NCBI RefSeq assembly: GCF_002234675.1
Contig: NC_019872.2
Location: 8,696,950 to 8,760,949, forward strand
Direction: 5' to 3'
DNA from: Oryzias latipes
Lineage: Eukaryota > Chordata > Actinopteri > Beloniformes > Adrianichthyidae
DNA: 64,000 nucleotides
Of this stretch, positions 23,124 through 34,700 are shown in pieces (within the stretch, counting starts at the first letter, position 1; every line of letters begins with the position of its first letter). The notes beneath the pieces are model-generated. The model was given only the letters and a program-made list of their open reading frames with translations. It ran no database searches and was not told the origin of the DNA. The position numbers and the translations under genes are program-made.

Positions 23124-24021
23124 ATGTCAGTCAAACACGCTTCAGTTCATGCCAAGTGGATCATCGGCAAAGTAATAGGAACCAAGATGTGCAAAACTGC
23201 CAAAGTGAGGGTTACAAGACTGGTTCTTGATCCCTACTTGTTAAAGGTAAACAATGAACACCAACTGCTAATACTCATATACAAAATTTACTAACCATGT
23301 TTTACACACGTAAACAAAGACAACAGCAGAGTACAACAAGTGTGACCTAAGAGCTGCAGACTTTAAACTTATATCTACTTTTTAATTTGGATCATGTTAA
23401 CTGGTTGAATGGAGTTAAATACTTGTAGGTGTACTAATTCAACTTCTATTTTAGCCTCGGTAATGTGCAAATTTGTACCACTAACTCCAAAAAGAAATAG
23501 ATCCCTAACGTTTAAAACTTTATTACAGTTCTCGATTAAGAAAACAGTTTCTTGTCTTTAACAAACTTTGTCACATCCTGATGATAGTTCTTGTTTGGAC
23601 TGTATAAACTTGAACCTTTAAAAAAGAAATGGGGGGGGGGGGGGTGAATCCTTTAGTTATGATGTATTTATGCAAAACTAATATAAATACTTTGTCTCTC
23701 CAGTACTACAACAAGCGGAAGACCTACTTTGCCCATGATGCTTTGCAGCAGTGCACTGTTGGCGATATTGTCCTTCTCAAGGCTCTCCTGGAACCCAGAT
23801 CTAAGCATGTGAAGCATGAACTGGCTGAGATCGTGTATAAAGTCGGTCGGGTAACCGACCCTTTGACTGGAAAAAGTGTTGCAGGAACAGAGTTTTTGGA
23901 GCCTCTGACTGATCTACAAATCGAAGAGGGGACGACTCTGTCAGAAAGATTGCAGGAGCTGAACATCTCTGCTACTTCCAATGGAGGGGATTCCACATCA
24001 GCGCAAACTCCCTCATTATGA
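23124..24021 (+). CDS. mrps17: Mitochondrial ribosomal protein S17 (uS17m)
   Basis: Small-subunit mitoribosome protein that binds the 12S rRNA. Coding exons are 23124-23246 and 23704-24021, giving 146 residues. A 5' UTR exon probably ends at 22808 (CCA before GTAAGT), and exon 2 starts at 23093 after a CTGTCTACAG acceptor. The first ATG gives [20 protein letters not shown], matching the S17 N-terminus. The second exon opens [17 protein letters not shown], includes [10 protein letters not shown] and [11 protein letters not shown], and covers the S17 OB-fold. The C-terminal ~20 residues (Ser/Thr-rich) are fish-specific in length; human is 130 residues. The intron holds a G13 run near 23631. An ORF starting at 23629 is intron read-through. 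The gene is followed by nipsnap2 520 bp after the stop, same strand. Confidence 0.96.
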
Positions 24022-24072
24022 GAGAATTCTGACTCTTTGTTTCTATTGTAATGTTTTTGTTTGAAGGGTTGA

Positions 24073-24078
24073 AATAAA
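24073..24078 (+). promoter_or_regulatory. mrps17: Polyadenylation signal of mrps17
   Basis: AATAAA lies 52 bp after the mrps17 stop codon and is followed by a T-rich stretch. This gives a very short 3' UTR, as expected for a compact ribosomal-protein gene. Confidence 0.8.
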
Positions 24079-24540
24079 TACATTTATAAACAACAACCTG
24101 CTCTGGTATTTCATTTTGAAAGAGTGAGAACAGTTACCATTGCATTTGATAGATTTTGTTTCCAGCAGAATTATGAGATAAATTAAAAAAAGAATGAAAC
24201 ATTAGCAATGTTTATGTTTTCCCTAATTATCAATTTTCTGAAAATATATTTATATAAAATGGTAAATACCTGAAAACACTTAATAATCTTTGGGGGAAAC
24301 TGTTGCAGTTTCTCGAATTCATAAAACGTGTTTTTAGTTTGGGGAAACACATTAAAATCGATACTAAAAAGTGTCAGATAAAACCCACGTCTTTGTTCTT
24401 TTGGTACCCCTGTGTTTGAAAAGCAGACCACGTTTTGCTGGCTTCGGTTACGTTCGGGTGTCAGCTGGCCCGGGAGGAGGCCGGGCCGTGCTACTCCGCC
24501 GTGTCAAACCTTCACCCGTTCACGAGCGCGTCAGTCAAAG

Positions 24541-27500
24541 ATGGCGACCCGAATCCTTCAGAGAGTGGGCAAAGGCCTTCACAAGACAAATACCGTTCTT
24601 CACATCAATGGAGCGGTGACAATTACGCGGTTAGTATTCGCCGAGTGCAACATCTATTTGCTGAGTTAGTTAAACGTGTACATGACAAACTCTGGGATGC
24701 TGGGAGGCCGAATCGATGTGCTAACGCAGCTAGCATTAGCCGGTTAGCCGTAAAATTGCTAACTTTCTGCTATTTTGTTTTGCCCTCCCCTGTCATAAAG
24801 CGATGACGCTTGTTTTGTTCGGAACTGTCATCTCGTAATTGTTATTCCCATGAGATAATTTAATGCGCAGGCAAACGAAAAATGAATAAATCGTAGTTTA
24901 TTAGCCTTGAGTTGATTTAACGTCAAGGTCAAAACTGATTTGTAGTTCGGCAGAACTTATTATTTCATTTGAGGAGGATGATTCCTCGAAAGTAGGTCTG
25001 AAAAGAAAATGGGTAGTTGTTGGATTTCATGGTTGTGTATTTTGAATGAATACAAAATGTCGTTGTCTGGAAAAAACAACACAATTCAAAAGTTCCGCCG
25101 TTGTTTAGCAACAGTAGTTGAGAATTCATTGTAACTCATCCTATCTCCTCCAGCATTCACAAAATTGGAACGCTCTGTTGCTTTAGAAACACTAAGAATT
25201 TTGACCCAAATTGCTGGAAATATTGCAGACTTGGTAAACTTGAATGTTTAACTGAGTTTATTAACCTTGTTTACTAGATGGATGCTAATATTTTATGGGG
25301 TTTTCCCCCCTTGACATAGATCTAGATTGATTGGAATCTTCACAAGAATCTTGAGTTGTACTTTGAGTAGAAATCATTGATCACAAACAGACTTTAGCCA
25401 AATCAATAAAGTAACACAAAAGACTAAATCTTTAAGGACCCGCAAAACACCCAACTTATTGTGTTTTTGGTGTTTTCAATATGTTCTTGTAGCATTTTTC
25501 TCACATAGGACATAGGCTATATAAAGAAAGTTAAGTTTAAAATTTTGATTCATTCAAATCAGGAGCAGATGAAAAAACGCCATTGGAAAAAGCTTGTAAA
25601 TGTGACGTAGTAACTAAAAAGGCAAGCTCCACTTGAGATTCTAATGCATCCACTTGCAGACAAATAGATCCACCCACGTCTGTGTTTTCCTCATCTGAGC
25701 TGGTATCTGGCTCCAATATTGCTTGCCATTTTTGTTGCAAAAGAGTGTAAATAAAGGGATGATGGGAAAGGGCGGGAGGCTTACTCTGCGCCAAGAATCC
25801 CACCCACAATTAAAAGGGGGATTTCGAATGAAACCCTGCTGGTCTGCAGAAACTATGTCCTAGAAAACAACACAGGTTTATTTTTTTTAGCCTAAAAACG
25901 GGATAAAGACCACGTTTTTTTTAAATGGATCAAAAGATCATTGGAGTGGGGATTTGACACATTTTCAGCCTGTGAAAACTTCACCACAGATTCTAAAGCC
26001 AGAACAAATATGGAAGAACTCTTTTATTTTGAGTGTGTTGACAGTGAGAGAATTTTTTTTTTTTTCTACAGTAATAAATTGTGCGATTATTGACCTGTTG
26101 GTTCATTGAGTAATCAAATGCATGTACTCTTTTGCAGGTCCCTCTCAGGATTCAAATCTCTTTTCATTAGAAAGGTTGACCCCAGAAAAGATGCTCACTC
26201 TAATGTGCTATCAAAGAAGGAGGAGCAAAATTTGTACAAAATCCAGTGTAGGATTTTTCTCCCTTTCTGCTTTTGCAGTTCTATTGTTAATTAGGTGTGG
26301 ATTTTTCACTTTGATTATCAGTTTTTGTTTTCCTTTTACAGTTCACAATGTAAAGCCAGAGTGCCTTGATGCCTACAATGAACTTTGGTAAGAATTTATT
26401 GTTAAATATTTTGGCTTTTAATTATGCAATGTTTTATCGCTGATAATATCTATTTTTTTTTACAATGTTTACATTTGTGTGTGTGTAGTGAGGCTGTGTT
26501 GCCCTCTATTCACGCTAACCCGGAATATCCTTCTGAACTGGTGGGCACATGGAACACATGGTATGGGGAGCAGGACCAGGCAGGTAAGACATCAGAACTA
26601 ATGTATAAACATACTGGTGTTAATTTAACTAATAATCCTACAACTTTCATCTGATAAAAGATGAAAATTAGTCCCTCTGAAGGAAGTATCAACTTAATTA
26701 AAAGAAATCTTGCTAAGATAGAGAAGTTATCATATTTTCTTCTTTACACATTTCCAAAAGTTACAGCAGCAACTAGATGGTAGGTTAAAAAAAACAACTC
26801 ACAGATATATGCACAGACGATATATTTTCCTGAATAAAGTTATTTCTTATTATAAAAATCAGTAGAAAAAATAAAAACGATTGTATTGATAGGAGTTGTG
26901 CTTTGATCAGCTGCAGGTGGCATACTTACCATTTATTCTTTTAAAAGGATTTTAATTTCTATTAAAGCGTTAAGGCCCTTATATTTCTTTGACATGTTTC
27001 TCCTCTGTGTTTTGGTTACAGTGTTAGTGTTGTCGTCAGTAAAGACAACCTAAAATGCTATAAAACTTTTATATGCAAAACACAAATTAGATTAGCATTC
27101 TAGTGTTGTCTTGCCTTGTATTGAGGTGAATTATGGCATTTTTTTTACTTAACTAAATATTGTGCATTTAATGTTTTAGTAGTTTTTTCCTTTTGTATGT
27201 GTGCATGTGTGTGTATGTGTTATGTCCTCTCTTCATGTATTTTGAGGATTCTAATATACTAAACAAATAAAATAGTAGAAAATCTCCTCCAAAGGAACCA
27301 AACCCAGAATTCCAGAGCTGCTATATTTTTGGCTCTTCTGCTCCTCTCTATTCTAGTTCACCTTTGGAGATATCGGGGAGGATACCCGGCTCTCACCGAA
27401 GTCATGAACAAACTCAAACAGAATAAGGTAACAGGGGTTCAGATTAGTTTAGCTCGGATGCAGCTGGCACCTTTCTATATTAATGCACTCTTTGATTAAA

Positions 27501-29900
27501 CTTACGCAGCAATATTGAATCATTTCCCTTTTTGATCTGTTAGGTTTGACTGTAACTTAACTGAAGGTTGAACTTGGAATGATCCGTGAAGTTTGGACAG
27601 TGTAGATCAGTGTACTGAGTGAACTCATCTTCTCATAAAGTTGGTGTTTATCAGCATTGACCCTTCAGTTTTTACCCTAATATGATTTTTTTTTGTCTTT
27701 TAAGATTTTTCTGAAGAAAAAAACAAACTTTTGTGTGTGTCATTTTGATTATAAATGTTCCGTGTTACGGTTAAAGTGCTCCTCACCAAAGATACATAAA
27801 GCTAACACCAGGGTGTTAGCAAGAATCTTTCCATCTCTGCATTTTCCAGATTATTATCAGAAAATGTCAACAGGTGGTTACGTTGTACTATTAACAGCTC
27901 TCTGATGGTAACTGGTTACTTGAGGAATCTTGATTAGCTTTTAAATAGTTTTTAATTGATTATTAGAGGAAATCCGGACATTACTTATTATTTTCATACC
28001 AGTTTTCCATTTACTTAAGGCTCAGACTTGAAAAGTTCACCATTATGTCCCAGAGCCAATATTTTTTTTCTTTTTTTCTTTTTCTACTGTGAAGTAGATG
28101 GTGCAACAGAATGTACGAATCTCAACGTAAAAATACTTTTTAAAATTTTATTCTATTTATGTTTCAGCAAAGCTTGCGTCCAATCATTAAAAACACGCTG
28201 TTATGTAGATTGGTACTATACCTTAAAAATAAGCCTATCTTTTTACATTTGTTTTTGGAGATGGATGTTTTGTTTTTTAAGTCAGTTGTAATGAAGAGGT
28301 TTTGAAACTGCCTGGGACCATTTCTTTTTAGTAAAACCTTAGTGGTTAGTTGTGTGTTTTCTGTCTTCACTGAGGTCTGCGGGCACAGACGTAATCAAAT
28401 GCGGTTCCTTTTGTTCTGTATTTCCTGTAGGAGTTTATGGAGTACAGAAAGGAGAGAGGGAAGATGCTTCTGTCTCGTAGGAATCAGCTGCTCCTGGAGT
28501 TCAGCTTCTGGAACGAACCTGTCCCCCGTCCAGGACCCAACATCTATGAACTCAGATCCTACCAGCTCAGGGTAAACTTCCGGGAACGCATTCTTCATTA
28601 TTGTTGAAGGAATCAACTTTTCCTTTTTTTCTAATCTGGTTTACTTTCTAATCAGCCAGGAACCATGATCGAGTGGGGAAACTACTGGTAAGTTACCAAA
28701 CGTATGTTTTTAAACTGTTCCAAGATTAAAATCTATGCTTTAAGATTTCATTATTGGTCTGTGTTTTTTGGTGATAAAACCAAGAAGATAAAAAAAAAGA
28801 CTTTAATTGCAGAGCGCTAACTTCTGAAATATTGAAAAAATAATTCTTCCCACACTTTATTCGAATTATAAAAAACAAAGAAATGTATGGTAGTTGACAG
28901 ATTTGTTAAAATCACATATATAAATATAATTATTTTTTATTTTATTTCAGGGCTCGTGCAATTGAGATTCGTCAGAAGAATCAAGAAGCTGTTGGAGGCT
29001 TTTTCTCACAGATTGGAAGTCTTTACACCGTTCATCACTTGTGGGGTAAGCAGAGTTTTCAAAGTCCTGTTTGGAAAAACTTAAAAACATTTTTTTTTTA
29101 CATTAAAAATGTTTTTTTTTTTTTACTTTGCTTGCAATGTCAGCTTTGAACCTGATAAACTATTTAAAGTCAAATATTTGTAGCATGATGTGCATTTTGA
29201 GTTTCACTAACCAACATCCACACACATGCTGCTGCAGCTTACAAAGACCTTCAGTCTAGAGACGAGACCAGAAATGCAGCCTGGCAGCAAGAAGGTTGGG
29301 ACGAGGTTGTTTATTACACCGGTAAGTGCAAGCTAGCATCTTTTAATGTTTTTGTTTAAAAAAAAAATTGAAATGTCATTTAAAAAAATAGGAATATTCT
29401 CAAAAATATGCTTGAGATTCAGTTGTGCCAAGTGTGAAAGACCAAAGCTAGGGTTGATTCTTTTACAATGGTGACTTGAATTGAAGGCTACATGACTCTT
29501 ATTTTCAGGTGTTTACATCATTGTTCACATTCTAAAGCGCACGTTGTTCATTTTTCGATATTTAATCTTTCAGATGTTTAGCATTTTTAGTTTGTGTGGG
29601 ATTATTAATACACGCATGGCAGTAAAACTGTGATTTTGAACAAGCTGCCTAGAATTTACTTAAAATGTGACTCATGAGTTGTAGATTCTAGGGAATTCAT
29701 TACAACTTAAATGAAAGCTAATAAGACAAACAACTGATTCTCCTCATATTTACAGGGATTTCCATGTTTTTGAATTGATGCTTGTTAGGCGTCATGCTAG
29801 ATGGTCAACAGTATTTTTCGTTTCTTTTCCCACAGTCCCTCTTATTCAGCACATGGAGTCCAGGATAATGATCCCCATGAAGTCTTCACCGTTGAAGTAA
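24541..29900 (+). CDS. nipsnap2: NIPSNAP2 (GBAS), mitochondrial NIPSNAP-family protein
   Basis: A mitochondrial protein of the NIPSNAP family, reported to help mark damaged mitochondria for mitophagy. Ten coding exons: 24541-24629, 26138-26247, 26342-26387, 26489-26583, 27357-27427, 28431-28571, 28656-28687, 28951-29045, 29238-29321 and 29836-29900; 275 residues (human 286). The start [15 protein letters not shown] is basic with few acids, fitting mitochondrial import. Family blocks in order: [104 protein letters not shown], and the C-terminus [20 protein letters not shown] folds contain ferredoxin-like dimeric alpha/beta barrels. Exon 1 lies in a GC-rich promoter region at 24440-24540. Intron 1 holds a family A MITE. 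It sits between mrps17 and cct6a on the same strand. Confidence 0.96.
25425..25960 (-). mobile_element. MITE family A copy 3 in nipsnap2 intron 1, reverse orientation
   Basis: Read on the minus strand, it starts near AATCCCCACTCCAATGATCT and ends with AACACCAAAAACACAATAAG. It shares the TCTGCAGAAACTATGTCC block and the coding-like core (AGCTCAGATGAGGAAAAC on the minus strand) with copies 1 and 4. A minus-strand ORF at 25537-25809 (90 residues, with an acidic [10 protein letters not shown] segment) falls entirely inside the element and is not a host exon. Confidence 0.6.
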
Positions 29901-31690
29901 CCTCTAACATCTGGACAAACAGCAGCCATTTCTACAACTCCACACATCTGTAGCCGCCAGAGTATGCACGACCTGGAATAATGGATCACTCCATTTTTGT
30001 TTTTTCCCCCCTTTTCTGTGTGGACATATGTATTTTTTTTTCAATTAGGTCACAAAGGATATCTCCAAAACTATTCGTGTTACATTATTAACAGGTTACT
30101 GATCTGTAAATGTTAAATAACAGTGACTGCTATTTTAAATTGGGAAAACAAATCATTGTCTCCTTTTTGTTAAAGTAACTAGCTCAGGTATATCACCACA
30201 AAAACACTTCACGGAAAAGCCAGTATTAATTATTACTGTCAAATGAATTTTTTTAACTGTTACAGATCTTGGTTATCTTCTTATGTCCAGTTAAAAAACC
30301 AATGTTTCTAAGGCTTCCGTCCAATTCTGACTAAATGGTTATATGTCTGAAAAAACAATTTGGATGTCTAAATTTGTGACAAAAATATAAAGGTCTTTGT
30401 CATTTAAACTACATTCGTGTCCCATGTGTCAAAGGCAGACTAAATGGTTTTTACTGCAATTAAAAACACGAAGATTCTCCTTATCTGCCTTTGTTAGTTC
30501 TTCATTTTTTTTTTAATTCTTCCAAATGAGACTTCTAGCTCCTTCTGATTTGAAAGACAGGAGATAGTTAGAAAATATGATAATTAGAAAATAGGTTTGA
30601 ATAAACTTAAACTACTGCTGTTCATCTTAATCTGAAATCAGGAAATCTACATCAGGTTGGTGACTGTGTGCTCTAATATTGGAGGTGATTTTTTTTGGTC
30701 TTTTTTTTTTTACTGCCAGACTAGAAATATACATAGTTGATTTATAAAACAAGCCAAAAATTCAGTTACTTCATTTTTACAAACAAGTAAGGTTCTTAAA
30801 ACTCTGCTGTTGATAAATTAGAAGACAAATAAGTTACGTTTGTGTGGTTAATGTTCAATGCAGTGCTTAAGTACTTGTACATATTTAATTAAATTTGTGA
30901 TTAATGAAAAAATGTCTTCACTCCTTTTTATGCATGTTATTGTGTTGTCTTAAAAGACGTCTGTTTTTTTTTTTCATTTACAAACATGCATTTATTAGTT
31001 AAACTTAAAACATTCGTATATACTTTTTAGATACATTTTAGAGTAGTGGTTCTCAGACGTACCACTACTTGGCTGGACTCCAACTAGTACTTCATATAAA
31101 AAAATATTGTAAAAATCGAATACTCATGAGTTGAATAAGTAAATTCAAAATTTTGGTGTGCAACTTTTTGCAGTAAACATGTTCTTTTTCATATTACATA
31201 ACAACTTTAATAACTGCATACATATTTAATGTGTTAACATATTTTTCCAAACTATTTGTAAAATGTGCAATATAACTTCATCATATTGGTTAGAAAGTTC
31301 AATTATTATACAAAAAGGCATTGAAAAAGGTTGAGAATGACTTCCTTAAGGTGCGACTCATGCTACTATACTGAACGCCGGAAATTGGACATGTAGTAAA
31401 AAAAAAACAAGAAAGCGGTTGTAGTTTTCTATTTTTAAAGCAGCATTAATTGACAAAATTGTGTTTGTTTTATATGCTTCAACAACTCAACATTATTTGT
31501 TTCTAAAGTAATATTCCAAATTTTAAATTTTTGTCGAATCTTGGTGCTTTCGGACAATTCTTATTTTTTGGTGGGTACCTGAAGCAAACACGAGACCACG
31601 TGTTGGAGCATTCTGGAAGCCGACTCCCCTTTTACTCAGCGCAGTGCTAACTCCGCCGGCGAGATTCTTCAAACTCCAAACTCTGCTGGT
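29901..31690 (+). other. nipsnap2 3' UTR and spacer to cct6a
   Basis: AT-rich with no exon signals. AATAAA at 30600-30605 is one possible poly(A) signal for nipsnap2, about 700 bp after the stop. The last ~130 bp before 31702 are richer in GC and are the likely cct6a promoter and 5' UTR. Confidence 0.5.
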
Positions 31691-31701
31691 TGTGTTGCTC
31701 A

Positions 31702-34700
31702 ATGTCTGCCGTAAAATCGCTGAACCCAAAGGCAGAGGTGGCCAGAGCTCAGGCCGCCCTCGCCGTCAACATAAGTGCCGCTCGGGGGCTTCAGGATGTA
31801 CTAAAGAGTAATCTCGGACCGAAGGGGACCATGAAGATGTGAGCCTCCATTGTGCAGCACGCTTGCAATGCTAACTTAGTGCTAACATTAGCAGCTTTTC
31901 TTCAGGAAACTGTTCACTTCGTGTCCACGCAACCGACCTTTATAGAAAGTGGAAAACCCTGTTAGGTGTATAAGAACTTGTTTTATACTTAATATCACAA
32001 TTCATTTGGGTGAACGTCTTCTGGTTAATTGAATAACGGACCGCTGAGTGCACGTTGCCCTGCCTAGTCATGGCAACCCTACTGTCGACCGCTAAGCTAG
32101 CGTTAGCATGCTAGCATCAGATCTGCCGGCTCAAGCAAAGCTTGATGCTACACTTCTGAGTCAAAATCTCAAATGTATGGTCAGTCAGATGCAACTTGTA
32201 TTTGTGAGGTTGATGAGGAGGCAAATGACTCTTTGTCACCGGTATTTTGGCTTAAATTGAAATTCTATACCACTAGGAGGAAGAGAGCTGCATGCATGTC
32301 ATGTCTAAAATATATATAAAAAATAACTTTGACACTTGACCCTACAGGCTTGTCTCTGGTGCTGGAGATATAAAGCTGACCAAAGATGGCAATGTCTTAT
32401 TACACGAGATGGTAAGTAAATGCAATGATTAAAATCTAATATTATTTAAATATGTGGGTCATTACTTGGGGTTAAGTATTGTATGTTTTTACTTTTTAAC
32501 TCTCCGTCCTTACTTTGTCAATCCTTTTTCCGTTTGTTTCCAATATGCATAGATTTGAGCACTAAATCAAAAGTTTAGTCACAACATTTCTTTTGGATGT
32601 TACCCTTCATTTGGGCCGTGGATTGTTGCCTTGGTCACGGTGGCAATTCAATTCCATTCACAAATCAAGATCCCAGATTGAACCCAAATCCTTACTAGTT
32701 AGTCTAAATGTGCCTGAATCAATGGATGCTATGTGTTTTTTTACCCTTGCCATTCAAAGACGTAAATCAGGATTATAGGTCATAAAGGCTTTCTATGTCA
32801 CTTAGTTAAACTAAATGTCTTTAACCATGTGTGCACAGGAAAAAAGAGAGAAATTCTTCTTTTTTGTATTATACAGTAACTCTGTTATACTTAAGAAAAC
32901 AAAGTGCATAAATCTTGATAGTGGCTATAAACTGATTATTAAAAAGCAGGACTTAACTATTCTTATAGTTTAGACTTGTGCATTTGCTGGGCTTTTTTCC
33001 ATCCCATCTAACTTCATGTTGTTGTGTTGTTTTTAGCAAATTCAGCACCCAACAGCATCCCTCATTGCCAAGGTTGCTACGGCCCAGGACGACATCACAG
33101 GAGATGGAACCACCTCCAATGTTCTCATCATTGGTGAGCTGCTGAAGCAAGCGGACCTCTATGTGTCAGAGGTAAGGTTGGGTGAAAAAGCCATTTTCGT
33201 GAAGCAGTTACTTGCTAGTACTCTCAATTTAGCTGATTTGTAGTTTTCAAGCGGGTGTGTCACTTTGATAGACTCAGAAACCTCTCACATTTCTTCTGAA
33301 TTTCCACCTCAGGGCCTTCATCCAAGAATCATTGCTGAGGGCTTTGAGGCAGCAAAGGAAAAGGCCCTGGCTGTTCTGGAGGAGCTTAAAGTTACTCGGG
33401 AAATGGACAGAGAGATACTTGTCAATGTTGCACGTACCTCTCTGCGTACGAAGGTGCATGCAGAACTGGCAGATCTGCTCACCGAGGTGAGAAATGAGGA
33501 ACCAGGCAGTTGTGGGCGGAGCTACAGAGTTTAACTTTTTATTTTTCTCCATTATGATGAACATAGATGGTTTATGTTGTTTTCCCTGATAGCTTTACTC
33601 CTTTGAAACTTTCACAGCATAGTCGGTTATTGGGGAAAGTATCCACTAGTAACTATTTGAATGTTTCAGTTAATAAATACCTTTTTTGTTTTTTTTTCAT
33701 CTTAAATATTTCTGTTGCGCTGTGATAAATGTTTGCCTGTGATGTTTTCTACCTGCAGGCTGTCGTAGATGCAGTGCTTGCGATAGCCAAGCCTAATGAG
33801 CCCACTGACCTGTACATGGTGGAAATAATGGAGATGAAGCATAAGACTGAGTGTGACACACAGTGAGTTTCAGCCTAAATTTAACAAATAAACACAGAAT
33901 TTTTAGAGATTTTACTAAAGATCTTCCCTCCCGTTGTCTCAGATTAATCAGAGGTTTGGTGTTGGACCATGGAGCCCGTCACCCAGACATGAAGAAGAGG
34001 GTGGAAGATGCTTACGTGCTGACATGCAACGTCTCCCTGGAGTATGAGAAGACGGAGGTGAACTCCGGCTTCTTCTACAAAAGCGCAGAGGAGCGAGAGA
34101 AGCTTGTTGGTGCTGAAAGGAAGTTTATTGAGGATCGGGTGCAGAAGATCATCGCACTGAAGAAGAAAGTCTGCTCCAGTGATGAAAAGGGCTTTGTTGT
34201 CATTAACCAGAAGGTAAAGTCACAGAATTAGAAGTTCAAAAATGACATTTTGCTAATTGAATTTAAGACAGTAAAAGTGTGTTGTTGTTTTTTTTACTGG
34301 TTTTAAAATATATTAATGTCAATTGTGTCTTTGGAATTGTTTGTGTTATTTCATAGTTATTATATAGGGAGAAACTATGGGTTATTATTCCTTTTGGTCA
34401 CATATTTTAGACTTTCATGTTATGTGCACAGTGAACACCCAAGGATGCTGCTGTGGCTCTCCCTGGTCTCTTCTATCTGTGCTACAGTAACTCTGATCTG
34501 TACCTCTGCATTGGGACAGTCTCCTCCTCTCCTACATGTATTCAACAGATCAGAATAATCTCTGTCATCCAGATACTAAAGACTGAACAAATTCTTTGTA
34601 TGTATTTGATAATAGCAGCATTTTCTTTGTGTTTTGTAGGGAATTGACCCTTTGTCGCTGGACGCGCTTGCAAAGGAAGGCATTGTTGCCCTTCGTAGAG

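Noticed and set aside
23629-23703. Upstream extension of the mrps17 second exon starting with Gly-Gly-Gly-Gly
   Set aside because: It is intron sequence with a G run; the CTCTCCAG acceptor at 23703 and the upstream exon with the conserved N-terminus explain the gene.
25537-25809. 90-residue minus-strand ORF as a gene antisense to nipsnap2
   Set aside because: It lies wholly within a MITE family A copy and is shared with other copies.
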